From Chloroflexota bacterium (GTDB lineage: Bacteria; Chloroflexota; UBA11872): DNA of 64,000 bases. Below are positions 7,828-17,558 of this stretch, piece after piece. The notes below the pieces were generated by a model, which made no database searches, was not told the origin of the DNA, and saw only the letters and a program-made list of their open reading frames with translations. Both the position numbers and the translations under genes were made by a program. The number at the start of each line of letters is the position of its first letter. Positions within the stretch are counted from its first letter, which is position 1. The DNA is taken from contig JAPOWQ010000023.1 of NCBI GenBank assembly GCA_026707585.1, positions 28,043 through 92,042 of the forward strand, given 5' to 3'.

Positions 7828-9888
7828 ATGCAGGCTGAACCAGGGGAGACCACGCAGACCGACGTGGCGGTGATTGGAGGAACACCGGCGGGGGTGGCGG
7901 CGGCGATTGCGGCGGCGCGCGCGGGGCTGGACGTGGTGCTGGTGGAGGCTTCGCGGCACCTGGGCGGGCTGATGACGAGCGGGCTGGGGGCTACGGATAT
8001 CCGGCCCAACGAGTCGGTGGGCGGGATCTTCCGGCGGTTCGTGGGGATGGTGCGGGAGCACTACGCGTCGACGTACGGCGAAGACTCCGAGCAGGTGCGC
8101 GATTGCAACGGGGGCTATCGGTTCGAGCCTTCGGTGGCGGAACGGCTGCTGGAGGCGCTGGTTGGGGATCAGAAGCGGCTGGAGGTGTGGCGCGGCTGGC
8201 GGCTGGCCTGGGAGGGCGGGGCGTCGATTCCGGAGGACGGGCGCTGGCTGGTGGAGACGGAGCCGGGGGCGGACGTCACGCGGATTGACGAGACGCCGGA
8301 GCGGCGGGTGAGCGCGGTGACGCTGGCGGCGGTGGACGAGCGAGGAGCGGCGACCGGCGAGCGAGTTCGGCTGGAGGCGCGGGTGTTCGTGGACGCGACC
8401 TATGAGGGGGACGTGGCGCTGGGGGCGGGGGCGGCGTACCGGATCGGGCGCGAGGGTCGGGAGGAGTTGGGCGAGTCGCACGCCGGGGTGGTGTACCAGG
8501 AATTTCACGACCGTTTGACGTATCCGGGGTCCACGGGGGCGGCGGACCGGCGGATCCAGGCGTACAACTACCGGCTGTGCCTGACGGACGATCCGGCAAA
8601 CAGGCGCGAGGTGGAGCGGCCGGCCGACTATGACCGCAGCGTGTTCGCCCGGCTGGTAGACGACGTGCGGAGCGGGCGGATGCCGGGGTTCTGGGGTCCG
8701 CGGGGCGGGACGGCGGTGTTGAACTTCGTGCCGATGCCGAACCGGAAGTCGGACGCGAATAACCACCACTACTGCTTCACCTCCAGCGACTGGGCCGAGG
8801 CGAACTTCGACTATCCGGAAGCGGGGCCGGAGCGTCGACTGGAGATCGCGGGGGCGCACCGGGCGTATACCGAGGGGCTGGTCTGGTTCTGTCAGAACGA
8901 CGAGGAACTGCCGGCGAAATTCAGGGACGCGGCGCAGGCGTGGGGGCTGGCGGCGGACGAGTTCCAGGACAACGGCGGATTCCCGAGGCAGATGTACGTG
9001 CGCGAGGGCTGCCGCATCCTGGGCGGCTACCTGTTCAGCGCCGGCGACGCGCTGCTGGACAGCTCAGGCGGGCGCTCGCCGACGCACTGGGACAGCGTGG
9101 CGTCGGGCGGCTACCAGATCGACTCGCACGCGACCCGACAGCGCGAGGACCTGGGGCTTGCGGCGGCACCGGACAGAAACGTACCGGACGGGCGGCGGAT
9201 GGCGCTGGAGGGCTTTATCGGGTTGCACGAGGAGACCGTGCCGTACCAGATTCCCTTCCGGGTGATGGTGCCGGAGGGAATTGACGGGTTGCTGGTGCCG
9301 GTGGCGGTGTCGGCCAGCCACCTGGGGTACGGGACGATCCGCATGGAGCCGGTGTGGATGGCGCTGGGAGAAGCGGCAGGCACGGCGGCGACGCTGGCGC
9401 TGGAGCGGGGTACGCGGGTGCGGGACGTGCCGCGCGGGGCGTTGCAGCGGGAGCTATTGGCTGGCGGGCACGTGATTACGTACTTCGAGGACGTTGCGCC
9501 CTCCGGGTTTTCGGGATACGAACAGCAGGCGGCGGGCCTGTGGGAGGCGGCGCAGTTCTGGGGGGCGCGAGGGTTCTTTTCGCACTACGCAGCGCGGCTG
9601 AATGATCCACTGACCGCGGGCGACGCTGAGCGATGGGCGTGGCTGGCGCGGCGAGCGGTGGATCCGTGGCGACCGCTGGAGGTGGACGCGGGGCTGTTTG
9701 TCGACCAGACGGTGTGCAGTTGGTCATCGTTCGCGGACATCGTGCGGTCGTGGATGGCCGAGCCGTCGCCACTCCGAGCGTCGATGGGAGGGTTGCCGGA
9801 CGTGCCGGAGCGCGCGCGGCCGGATGTGACGATCAGCCGCGGCGACGCCTGCCGGCTGATCGACCGGCTGTATGGCGGGCTCGTTTAG
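7828..9888 (+). CDS. FAD-dependent oxidoreductase (PF12831-like)
   Basis: This is a 686-residue flavoprotein with an N-terminal dinucleotide-binding fold: VAVIGGTPAG at 13-22, acidic end of the second strand at E40, then HLGGLMTSGLGATD. The family is common in marine and soil bacteria that degrade organic matter and is often annotated as an FAD-dependent hydroxylase or dehydrogenase of unknown substrate. No signal peptide or membrane segment is present. It ends 21 bases from the convergent response regulator gene. Confidence 0.85.
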   Translation: MQAEPGETTQTDVAVIGGTPAGVAAAIAAARAGLDVVLVEASRHLGGLMTSGLGATDIRPNESVGGIFRRFVGMVREHYASTYGEDSEQVRDCNGGYRFEPSVAERLLEALVGDQKRLEVWRGWRLAWEGGASIPEDGRWLVETEPGADVTRIDETPERRVSAVTLAAVDERGAATGERVRLEARVFVDATYEGDVALGAGAAYRIGREGREELGESHAGVVYQEFHDRLTYPGSTGAADRRIQAYNYRLCLTDDPANRREVERPADYDRSVFARLVDDVRSGRMPGFWGPRGGTAVLNFVPMPNRKSDANNHHYCFTSSDWAEANFDYPEAGPERRLEIAGAHRAYTEGLVWFCQNDEELPAKFRDAAQAWGLAADEFQDNGGFPRQMYVREGCRILGGYLFSAGDALLDSSGGRSPTHWDSVASGGYQIDSHATRQREDLGLAAAPDRNVPDGRRMALEGFIGLHEETVPYQIPFRVMVPEGIDGLLVPVAVSASHLGYGTIRMEPVWMALGEAAGTAATLALERGTRVRDVPRGALQRELLAGGHVITYFEDVAPSGFSGYEQQAAGLWEAAQFWGARGFFSHYAARLNDPLTAGDAERWAWLARRAVDPWRPLEVDAGLFVDQTVCSWSSFADIVRSWMAEPSPLRASMGGLPDVPERARPDVTISRGDACRLIDRLYGGLV

Positions 9889-9909
9889 GCACCGCCGGGT
9901 CGACCGGAC

Positions 9910-10668
9910 CTAGAACCCGATGTTGCGGAGGATGCGGCGGAAGAAGCCGACGTGTTCGCCTTCGCGGAAGGTGAGGACGTGGACGTCGCTGCCGGACCAG
10001 ACGGCCTGGGCGCTGTGGGCTTCCAGGTACTTCGGGTTCCGGGGGTCCTCGCGGATCTGCACCATCTGGGAGGCGCCGGGGCGCACGTTGAACTCAAGCT
10101 CGCTGCCGACCAGGTCGTCGACCGGGATGGTGAACAACTCGGCGGCGGCCGGGTTGGCGAAGAGCACCTTGCGGGTGGAATCGGCCACGATCACGCCGTC
10201 GGGCTGATTCATGACGATGTCGGAAAACCCGGGCTCCTCCGCAACCAGGGTGCGGAGGCGTTCTTCGGCCGTGGCCGTCCGGCGCTGGCGCTCGATGGCG
10301 TAGCGGATGGTGCGGCGCAGCCGTTGCTCCTCGAACTCGCCCTTGACCAGGTAGTCCTGGGCACCCTGGCCAACGGCCGCGGTTGCCACCATTTCATCGC
10401 CCAGTCCCGACAGGATGACGATTGGAACGTCCCCAGCACCCTCTTGCGCGGCTGTGAAAGTGTCCAGGCCCTGGGTTTCGCCGAGACCGAGGTCCAACAG
10501 GATGACGGCGGGATCGAAGTCGCTGACAGCCGCAAGTCCGTCAGCCAGATTGCCGAAGCTCTGAACTTCGTACTGCACGTCGCTGGTCGGGACGAGCATT
10601 TCTTCCAGCAACCGAACGTCGCCGGGGTTGTCCTCGATGACCAGGATGCGGAGCGTCTGTGCGGCCAT
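9910..10668 (-). CDS. Response regulator with C-terminal PAS domain
   Basis: The receiver domain (about 5-125) has an acidic pocket IEDNP, phospho-acceptor D59 in ILLDLGL and a conserved Lys in DYLVKGEF. A short coiled linker (RRTIRYAIERQRRTATAEERLRT region) leads to a PAS-like sensor domain (about 150-225; GVIVADSTRKVLFANPAAAELF, split as GVIVADS and VLFANPAAAELF). There is no DNA-binding domain, so it likely relays to a kinase or another protein. The ATG at 10668 is chosen because GGGAGGGGAA lies just upstream. It is divergent from the histidine kinase gene. Confidence 0.85.
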   Translation of the reverse strand: MAAQTLRILVIEDNPGDVRLLEEMLVPTSDVQYEVQSFGNLADGLAAVSDFDPAVILLDLGLGETQGLDTFTAAQEGAGDVPIVILSGLGDEMVATAAVGQGAQDYLVKGEFEEQRLRRTIRYAIERQRRTATAEERLRTLVAEEPGFSDIVMNQPDGVIVADSTRKVLFANPAAAELFTIPVDDLVGSELEFNVRPGASQMVQIREDPRNPKYLEAHSAQAVWSGSDVHVLTFREGEHVGFFRRILRNIGF

Positions 10669-10823
10669 TGTTCCCCTCCCAGCGGGCGCCGCTTCGTTGC
10701 GGCGTCGATCGTTCACATTCGAAGTGTGCCCAAACTGTAACAATTACGGCGCTGCATTCGTGCCGGCAGAGACCGTGGGCATCAAAACAGGGCACAGGAT
10801 CGAGAACGCTTGGACGGCAAACC

Positions 10824-12107
10824 GTGACTGAACCGGACAGGCCACGCAACGAGGCCGAACGCGATTCGACGCCGATCGAGATCGAGTTCGCGCCGCTGCT
10901 GGCTCAACTCGGGCGAATCATGACGTCGTCGGAGAACATCGACGAGGTCTACGACCGCTTTACCGAGGCCGTGACGTCAGTCATTCCGGCGGACCGGCTG
11001 TCGATCGTGGTGGTCGATAGCGACGCCTGGCAGTCCAAGGCTCGCTACTACGCCGGGATTGACGTGCCGCTGGCCACCCTGGACGCCTGGCGGCCACTGG
11101 ACGGGCAGGTGATCGAGACGGTGGTGCGGAGCCAGCAGCCACAGATCGTGGATGAGAGCAACGTCGCCGCCGTCCTGGCGCAGTCGCCGCGCCTGCAGGA
11201 CGGCATCGCGGCCGGCCTGCGGACCTGGATGGACGTTCCGGTGATCCTGGAACAGACGGTGGTTGCGGTGATGCGGTTCATGTCGCGGACGCCGAACGCC
11301 TACGACGCTCGCGATGAGGAACTGGCAGTGCTGATTGCCGCGCAGATTGCGGGGGCCGTTGCGAACGCCCAGTCGATCGAGTCGCTGCTGGCCACGCAGG
11401 CCGAACTGGCGCGGTCGAACGAGGAGCTGGAGCAATTCGCCTATGTGGCTTCCCACGACTTGCAGGAGCCGCTGCGCATGGTGGCCAGCTACGTGGGGCT
11501 GCTGGAGCGGCGCTACCGGGGCCGGCTGGACTCGGACGCCGACGACTTCATCGAGTTTGCGGTGGACGGGGCGCGGCGCATGCAGGCGCTGCTGAGCGGG
11601 CTGCTGGACCTCTCGCGCGTTGGCACCCGCGGGCGCGAGCTTGAGCCCACCGAGAGCGAAGCTGCACTAAGGGACGCCCTCATCAACCTGGAGCAGGCCA
11701 TCACCGACGCCGGCGCGGAGGTTTCGCACGAGCCCCTGCCGGCGGTTCTGGGCGACCGGATGCAACTGACCCAGCTGTTTCAGAACCTTGTCAGCAACGC
11801 GGTCAAGTTCAATACAAGCGGCCAGCCTCGGGTGGCGGTGACGGCGATCCGGGCGGGTGCGCTGTGGGAGTTCGCGGTTGCCGACAACGGCATCGGCATC
11901 GATCCGGCGCACTTCGACCGGATATTCCAGGTATTCCAGCGCCTGCACACGCGAGACGTGTACGAGGGCACGGGAATCGGGCTTTCCGTCTGCCGCAAGA
12001 TCGTGGAACGCCACGGAGGCACAATCCGGCCCGAGTCGGCCAAGGGCCAGGGCACGACGTTTCGGTTTACCCTGAAGGCCGCTGAGGCCGTAAGCGTCGG
12101 GAACTGA
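10824..12107 (+). CDS. GAF-domain sensor histidine kinase
   Basis: This 427-residue kinase has an N-terminal GAF domain (about 35-185), a phytochrome-type HisKA domain with H211 in [11 protein letters not shown], and a HATPase domain with N box (NLVSNAVKF), G1 (DNGIGID) and G2 ([12 protein letters not shown]). No membrane segment is present, so it is cytoplasmic. The GTG at 10824 precedes the first conserved residues; the frame is open further upstream without homology. It lies 64 bases before a single-domain response regulator and diverges from a receiver-PAS gene, making a local phosphorelay likely. Confidence 0.9.
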   Translation: MTEPDRPRNEAERDSTPIEIEFAPLLAQLGRIMTSSENIDEVYDRFTEAVTSVIPADRLSIVVVDSDAWQSKARYYAGIDVPLATLDAWRPLDGQVIETVVRSQQPQIVDESNVAAVLAQSPRLQDGIAAGLRTWMDVPVILEQTVVAVMRFMSRTPNAYDARDEELAVLIAAQIAGAVANAQSIESLLATQAELARSNEELEQFAYVASHDLQEPLRMVASYVGLLERRYRGRLDSDADDFIEFAVDGARRMQALLSGLLDLSRVGTRGRELEPTESEAALRDALINLEQAITDAGAEVSHEPLPAVLGDRMQLTQLFQNLVSNAVKFNTSGQPRVAVTAIRAGALWEFAVADNGIGIDPAHFDRIFQVFQRLHTRDVYEGTGIGLSVCRKIVERHGGTIRPESAKGQGTTFRFTLKAAEAVSVGN

Positions 12108-12171
12108 GTCGTGCGTTCCGCGGGTTGGCACCAGATACCCGGATAATCTCGCAAGCGAAAGGAGGCCAGCC

Positions 12172-12615
12172 ATGGCCCAGGCCAGCGGCGCCCCAATAGA
12201 GATCCTGCTGGTCGAAGACAACCCCGGCGACGTGCGCCTGACGCAGGAGGCGGTGCGCGAGGCCAAAATCCGCAACACGTTGAACGTGGTCAATGACGGG
12301 GAACAGGCCATTGCCTACGTGCGCCGGCAGGGCGAATACGCCGACCGGCCGCGACCCGACCTGATCCTGCTGGACCTGAATCTGCCCCGGAAGGACGGGC
12401 GCGAGGTGTTGCAGGATCTGAAGTGCGACCCCGACCTGCATCGAATTCCGGTGGTGGTGCTCACCAGTTCGGAGGCCGAGCAGGACATCCTGCGGACGTA
12501 CGACCTGTACGCCAACGCCTACGTGACAAAGCCGGTGGACCTGGAGCAGTTCATGCGCGTGGTGTCGTCGATCCAGGACTTCTGGCTCAACATCGTCAAG
12601 CTGCCGCCCGAGTAG
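12172..12615 (+). CDS. Rcp1-like single-domain response regulator
   Basis: This 147-residue receiver domain stands alone, with the acidic pair in LLVEDNPGD, phospho-acceptor D68 in LILLDLNLP, the Thr/Ser of VVVLTSS and the Lys of YVTKPV. This is the Rcp1/CheY type that accepts phosphate from phytochrome-like kinases. AAAGGAGG lies just before the ATG. The kinase gene ends 64 bases upstream, so this is its probable partner. Confidence 0.92.
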   Translation: MAQASGAPIEILLVEDNPGDVRLTQEAVREAKIRNTLNVVNDGEQAIAYVRRQGEYADRPRPDLILLDLNLPRKDGREVLQDLKCDPDLHRIPVVVLTSSEAEQDILRTYDLYANAYVTKPVDLEQFMRVVSSIQDFWLNIVKLPPE

Positions 12616-12648
12616 CGTGCCTCGGCGGGCAATCGAACGCCGTGCGCC

Positions 12649-13401
12649 GTGAGCGAGCGCGAAGAACAGGGCGGTGTCTACGACGACCTGAAACTGCCGA
12701 GCGGGACGTGGCGTCCCTACACCGCGATCCAGATGGTGATGACGGTCGACGGAGCCATCAAAGGGCCGACCGACGACTACTGGCCCATCAGCCTGGAGGC
12801 CGATCAGCGGACGTTTCGACGGTTTCGGATGCACTTCGACGCGGTGCTGCACGGGGCGCGCACGCTGGGGATGCGGATCGATCGCTACATGTGGAGCGTG
12901 GAACTCCAGCGCGAGCGGCAAAAGCGCGGGCTGCACGAACCGCCGTTGTTCATTGTGGTGTCGAATTCCGGGCAGATCGATCCGAACGACCGGGTGTTTC
13001 AGCGCCGCAGCTATCCGAATGCGCCGCTGGTGGTGGTAGCGGAGACCACCGATGTCGCGGCAAGTCTTTCAGAGGTGGCGGAAGTCGTCAGGATCGGCGA
13101 TAAGCGCGTCGACCTTGAAGGCCTGATGCGCTACCTGGCCGCGGAGCGCGGCGTGGGGCGGCTGGTCTGCGAGGGTGGCGCGATCCTGAACTTCCACATG
13201 CTGGCGGCCGGGCTGGTGGACGAGTTCTTTATCACAGTAACTCCGTCGATCATTGGCGAGCCGAGGCCACGAACGCCGGTCGAAGGCCCGGCGGCGCTGC
13301 CGCACGATCAACTGCAACAGTTGGAGTTGGTTAGCACCGTCACGTACGGGGACGAAGTATTTCTGCGCTACCGCGTGCTGGACGCAGGCCCGCTCGCATA
13401 G
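12649..13401 (+). CDS. RibD C-terminal domain reductase (DHFR-like fold)
   Basis: This 250-residue protein matches the reductase domain of riboflavin enzyme RibD and its stand-alone relatives. WRPYTAIQMVMTVDGAIKG is the N-terminal substrate and NADPH region, DAVLHGARTL and VGRLVCEGGAILN are later landmarks. It starts at a GTG. No other riboflavin genes are nearby, so it may be a generic pyrimidine or pterin reductase rather than part of riboflavin synthesis. Confidence 0.8.
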   Translation: MSEREEQGGVYDDLKLPSGTWRPYTAIQMVMTVDGAIKGPTDDYWPISLEADQRTFRRFRMHFDAVLHGARTLGMRIDRYMWSVELQRERQKRGLHEPPLFIVVSNSGQIDPNDRVFQRRSYPNAPLVVVAETTDVAASLSEVAEVVRIGDKRVDLEGLMRYLAAERGVGRLVCEGGAILNFHMLAAGLVDEFFITVTPSIIGEPRPRTPVEGPAALPHDQLQQLELVSTVTYGDEVFLRYRVLDAGPLA

Positions 13402-13543
13402 CCGCCGAACTGAGGAGATCGAAATAGGCCTACGGGGACCGGTCGTTCGCTATCGTCAGGCCACCCGAGACGCGGCAAATGTACGGGCGGCGCCAGCGGG
13501 GTGGGGGCGCATCGAGCCGAGCGTCAATACGGGGGAGGACCTG

Positions 13544-13924
13544 GTGAATCCACGTGGTATCGACTTCTTCGTCTACAGCGTCAGCGACATCGACAAGAGC
13601 GCGAACTTCTACCGGCACGCGTTGGGCTTGACGCTCACGTCGTGGGAAGGACCAGGCTGGGTCGAGTTCGCGGTCGGCGAAACCCCAACGGTCCTCGCGC
13701 TGCGCCTCGATCCGGAAGGCGGGAAGGCGAATGCTCCTGTCCAGAGCGGGGCCATCGCTATCGCCGTCGACGACGTCGGCCAAGCCGTTGACGAACTGCG
13801 TCAACAGGGTGTGGAGATTGCTCTTGAGCCTGGCGAACAGGCGTCGTGCCACGCCGCCGGCATATCCGACCCCGACGGCAACCTGATCCTCCTCCACCGC
13901 CGCAAGGACGGGACGTCAGGCTAG
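13544..13924 (+). CDS. VOC-family (glyoxalase/dioxygenase fold) protein
   Basis: This 126-residue protein has two beta-alpha-beta-beta-beta modules: FFVYSVSDIDKSANFYRHAL at the start and an AIAIAVDDVGQAVDEL second module ending in DPDGNLILLH. A His/Glu metal site is partly present. The GTG at 13544 has GGGGGAGG six bases upstream, which decides the start over the open frame further left. The function could be a small-molecule lyase, dioxygenase or resistance protein; the substrate is unknown. Confidence 0.82.
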   Translation: MNPRGIDFFVYSVSDIDKSANFYRHALGLTLTSWEGPGWVEFAVGETPTVLALRLDPEGGKANAPVQSGAIAIAVDDVGQAVDELRQQGVEIALEPGEQASCHAAGISDPDGNLILLHRRKDGTSG

Positions 13925-14013
13925 AACCGGGGCCCTGGACTGACCGCGGAGCACCCGCGCCAACCCGGCTCGACTACCATACGCGCACCGCCAGCCGCGC
14001 AGGAGACTTGGAC

Positions 14014-15042
14014 ATGGCCACGGTCGCACTGATTACCGAGGAGGGCGCTGCCCACCAGCAGCCGTACCGCGACGCGATTCGCGACCTCGACGTTATCGAG
14101 CAGGCGGAGCTGATGGACCCGGGCGGGGCGACCTTTGCCGATTCCGTTGCGACCGTCGGGGACAAGGCGGGCGGCACGCACACCACGGTGGAGTCGCTGC
14201 TGGCGGCCGGCAAGCCGGACATGGCCATCGTGACGATGATCGCGGCACACGCCCCCGACGTGATCCGGCCGCTGCTGGAAGCGGGCGTGCACGTGATGGC
14301 CGAGAAGCCGGCCTGCGTGAACGTGGGGCAGTTCGAGGAGCTGGCGGCGCTGGCCGACGCGAATGGCGCGCACCTGATGCTGGCGCTGGCCAACCGCAAT
14401 AGCCCAAGCGTTGCAGACGCCCGGCGCATCATCCAGAGCGACGGTATCGGCGACTTATACGCGGTGCGCGCGGTGCAAGTGGACGACCAGACGCGGATTC
14501 AGCGGCGGCTGGACGATCCGGACTGGACGTTTCAGAAAAAGCTGGCCGGCGGCGGGCACCTGAGCTGGCTGGGCATCCACCGGCTGGACATGTTGAGTTA
14601 CCTGGTGGGTGAGGACATCGTTGAGGTGTCCGCCATGACGGCGGTGGCGGGCGGCGCGCCGATCGACGTGGAAGACCTGGGCATAGTCACCTTCAAGTTC
14701 GCCGGCGGCGCGCTGGGCGTGCTGTTCAGCGGCTACCTCATGGACCAAAAGGGACATAACGGCTTCACCGTCTATGGCTCGGAGGGCTGGGTGCGCGCGC
14801 ACGAGGGCGAGGCGGACGCGCTGGAGTGGCGTTCGATTTCGCCCGCCATGGCGGGGTCCAATGACCGACGCTTCGAGTACGACGGTCGGGGCGGCGGGTA
14901 CACCCCGTGGGTGGACTGCACGGTCCGTGCGTGCCTGGGCGAGACCGACCCACCGATCACGGCCGAGGACGGCGCGAAGGTGCTGCGGGTCGTGCACGCC
15001 GCCTATGCCTCGGCGGAGTCGGGGAGCCGGGTCACGCTGTAA
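14014..15042 (+). CDS. Gfo/Idh/MocA family oxidoreductase
   Basis: This 342-residue sugar or inositol dehydrogenase family member has an N-terminal NAD(P) domain with the conserved EKP motif (HVMAEKPACV) whose Lys is catalytic, then the C-terminal substrate domain (GGGHLSWLGIHRLDML). The ATG at 14014 has AGGAG eight bases upstream. It is convergent with another Gfo/Idh gene across a hairpin. It probably oxidises a sugar-like compound in catabolism. Confidence 0.87.
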   Translation: MATVALITEEGAAHQQPYRDAIRDLDVIEQAELMDPGGATFADSVATVGDKAGGTHTTVESLLAAGKPDMAIVTMIAAHAPDVIRPLLEAGVHVMAEKPACVNVGQFEELAALADANGAHLMLALANRNSPSVADARRIIQSDGIGDLYAVRAVQVDDQTRIQRRLDDPDWTFQKKLAGGGHLSWLGIHRLDMLSYLVGEDIVEVSAMTAVAGGAPIDVEDLGIVTFKFAGGALGVLFSGYLMDQKGHNGFTVYGSEGWVRAHEGEADALEWRSISPAMAGSNDRRFEYDGRGGGYTPWVDCTVRACLGETDPPITAEDGAKVLRVVHAAYASAESGSRVTL

Positions 15043-15068
15043 CCGGGCCCCGACAAGCGGTTGGTTCC

Positions 15069-15094
15069 CACGGGCGATTCAAAGACCGCCCGTG
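15069..15094. terminator. Hairpin between convergent oxidoreductase genes
   Basis: A perfect 8-base inverted repeat (CACGGGCG ... CGCCCGTG, loop of 10 bases) lies between the stop at 15042 and the stop at 15098. The location suits a bidirectional terminator, although no T-run follows on either strand. Confidence 0.45.
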
Positions 15095-15097
15095 CGA

Positions 15098-16225
15098 CTA
15101 GCTCTCGGTCTGCCAGACCCCTAGGGGGTTGGCGCGAGTCTGCATTGGGAACTGAACGCGAGCACCCGTGCGGTGGCCTTCGAGGATGGCCATGACCATT
15201 TCGAGAGCGGCGGTGGCCTGGCGGGCGCTGGAGACCGGTTCGCCGCCGTTCTCGATGCAGTCGATGATGTCGGCGGCGGCATGGCGGTTGAGGGCATCCA
15301 GCAGCTGGGCGTCACTGGCCGGCCTGCCGTCCGGGTAGGTCAGGTCCGGTACTTCGACGGGTTCCCAGGAAAGGTTCGAGTCCCCCGGAAGGTTCGCGGG
15401 CGCGGGATAGCGAAGGATGGTGCGGCCCGCATCTCGCACGGAGATACCGCCCTCCGTGCCCCAGAGTTCGTAGCCGAACCACGGGGACGGACCGCCAGAT
15501 GGGCGCGTGTAGGAGTCGAAGCGGGCGATGGCGCCGGATTCGAAAGTGAAATAGCCGGTGAGCGCGTCGCCGGCCATCTGGCCGAGGCCCTCGGGGCCGT
15601 CGAAGACGTCGTCGACCGTGACGTCGCGTCCTTTGACCTGCATGTGGCCGGTGGCCCAGGCCACGTCGCCAGCGATGAAGCGGAGGGCGTCCAGCACGTG
15701 GGTGCCGAGGACGCGGAGGTCGTGGGTTCCGCCGCGCTGGTCGCACTTGCCGACGGCGTGCATGTAGCGGAGGGTCCCGATGGCGCCCTCGCGGACAAGC
15801 TCGGCCACGCGGTGCGTTCCCGGGCGGTAGCGGTTCTGGTGGGCGACGGCGATCTTGGTTCCGGCGGCGTCGGCCGCCGCCAGGACGGCGTCGGCTTCGT
15901 CGAGGCTGGCGGTGATGGGCTTCTCGATGTAGATGCCCCTGGCGCCGGACTCGATGACGTCGAGGAGCCAGCGCCCGTGGTGCTTGAAGTGGTGCGGGCA
16001 TATCGAGACCAGGTCGGGAGACTCGGCAGCGAGCATGTCGCGGTAGTCGTTGTACTGCTTGGGGTTCCCAATCTCGGCCGCGCGCTCGGCGCGGGGTTCG
16101 GGCACGGGGTCGGCCAGGGCCGTCAGCTCGACGTTGGGCAGTTCGTAGAACGCCTGGTGAATGGCGTGACCGTAGGCGCGTTCGAGCGTGGAATCGGCAA
16201 TGGCAGCGGCGCGGTAGGTCGGCAT
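15098..16225 (-). CDS. Gfo/Idh/MocA family oxidoreductase
   Basis: This 375-residue NAD(P)-dependent oxidoreductase has the catalytic EKP motif in GIYIEKPITASLDEAD and the C-terminal beta-sheet domain (RVLGTHVLDALRFIAGD). The ATG at 16225 is chosen because homology begins there (MPTYRAAAIADSTLERAYGH) and GGAG lies seven bases upstream. The 5' region is shared with the divergent DUF362 gene. The substrate is likely a sugar or inositol derivative. Confidence 0.87.
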   Translation of the reverse strand: MPTYRAAAIADSTLERAYGHAIHQAFYELPNVELTALADPVPEPRAERAAEIGNPKQYNDYRDMLAAESPDLVSICPHHFKHHGRWLLDVIESGARGIYIEKPITASLDEADAVLAAADAAGTKIAVAHQNRYRPGTHRVAELVREGAIGTLRYMHAVGKCDQRGGTHDLRVLGTHVLDALRFIAGDVAWATGHMQVKGRDVTVDDVFDGPEGLGQMAGDALTGYFTFESGAIARFDSYTRPSGGPSPWFGYELWGTEGGISVRDAGRTILRYPAPANLPGDSNLSWEPVEVPDLTYPDGRPASDAQLLDALNRHAAADIIDCIENGGEPVSSARQATAALEMVMAILEGHRTGARVQFPMQTRANPLGVWQTES

Positions 16226-16355
16226 GACGGACTCCGGCGGGAGAGACGGTTGATGCGCGCATGATGCCTGAGCGCGGGGTTGTGCGCGGCACGGCCGGCC
16301 GCCGCAGCCCAAGCGCGTAAGATCAGGGGCTCCCACTCACGCAGGATCTCCGCGC

Positions 16356-17495
16356 ATGGCTCGCGTCGCGCTTCTCCGGACGACCCCTGATACCGTGCTG
16401 GACGATGTGGCGCAGGCCCTGGACGAGGCTGGCTATCAGACTGCGCTGGACCCCAGCGCGGAGACCGCGCTGAAAATCAACATCTCGTGGCACCACTGGT
16501 ACCCGGCCTGTTCCACGGCGCCGTGGCAGTTGGACGGCGTGATCCGGAAGCTGAAGGCCGACGGGTTCAAGCCCGAGTCGTTGTTCGGTGCCCACAACCG
16601 AACCGTGGTTGTGGACGCGCACGTGGGCGAGCGTCGCAACAAGCACCTGCCGGTCGTGACGGCGCACGGTTTGCGCAACGTTCACCTGTACGAGGACAAG
16701 GCGTGGGTTCGGTATGAGCCGCGTGGGCGGTTGCGGACGCTGCATGACGTGTATCCGGACGGCGTGCGGATTCCGCGGCGGCTAATCGGCGCGAACATCA
16801 TCCATCTGCCGACGGTGAAGACGCACGTGTTCACGACCATTACCGGTGCGATGAAGAACGCGTTTGGCGGGTTGCTGTTCGAGAAGCGGCACTACTGCCA
16901 CGCGACCATTCACGAAACCCTGGTGGATCTGTTGATGATCCAGAAAGAGATTCACCCGGGCGTGTTCGCGGTCATGGACGGCACATTCGTGGGTGACGGG
17001 CCGGGGCCGCGCTGCATGCGAGTGCACGAGCGCAACCTGATGCTGGCCGGCGCCGACCAGGTGGCCGTTGACGCGACCAGCGCGCGCCTGATGGGGCTGG
17101 ATCCGTTCGAGATTCCATTCCTGCGGATGGCGCACGAGGACGGCCTGGGCACGGCAGACGCCCGTGAGATCGAGGTGGTGGGCGCCGATATCGACGAGGT
17201 GCGCTGGCAGGTGGCGGTCCGGCAGGACACCTTCGCCAGCCGCGGGCAGAAGCTGATCTATTGGGGACCGCTCAAGCGGCTGGAGAAGGTGCTGCTGCGA
17301 ACGGTGATCGCCCCCTGGTCGTACGCGGCGTCGCGCCTATATCACGACGTGTACTGGTACAACGCGATCGGGCGCGGGCGAGTTCGGCAGGCGCTCAGCG
17401 GGCCGTGGGGCCAGCTGTTTCAGCGGTATCCCTCGGCCGCCGGCCAGCCATTGCCGGTGCCGGTGGAGCCGCCAACGGCGGCCACTCGGTCGTAG
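16356..17495 (+). CDS. DUF362 domain protein
   Basis: This 379-residue protein has the DUF362 pattern: ALKINISWHHWYP near the start, then HLPTVKTHVFTTITGAMKN and a MDGTFVGDGPGPR block. No ferredoxin-like cysteine clusters are present, unlike many DUF362 proteins that carry a 4Fe-4S domain. Function is unknown. It diverges from a Gfo/Idh gene and is convergent with the epimerase gene. Confidence 0.8.
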   Translation: MARVALLRTTPDTVLDDVAQALDEAGYQTALDPSAETALKINISWHHWYPACSTAPWQLDGVIRKLKADGFKPESLFGAHNRTVVVDAHVGERRNKHLPVVTAHGLRNVHLYEDKAWVRYEPRGRLRTLHDVYPDGVRIPRRLIGANIIHLPTVKTHVFTTITGAMKNAFGGLLFEKRHYCHATIHETLVDLLMIQKEIHPGVFAVMDGTFVGDGPGPRCMRVHERNLMLAGADQVAVDATSARLMGLDPFEIPFLRMAHEDGLGTADAREIEVVGADIDEVRWQVAVRQDTFASRGQKLIYWGPLKRLEKVLLRTVIAPWSYAASRLYHDVYWYNAIGRGRVRQALSGPWGQLFQRYPSAAGQPLPVPVEPPTAATRS

Positions 17496-17558
17496 CGGCA
17501 CGGGTGGCTTCCGTCGGCTGACGAGTCGTCCGAGCGCTGTCTCTGACCGGAAAGTCGA

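Noticed and set aside
15173..16264. Long forward frame over the reverse-strand Gfo/Idh gene
   Set aside because: Low-complexity Val/Gly/Asp composition and no domain; the reverse frame has the EKP motif.
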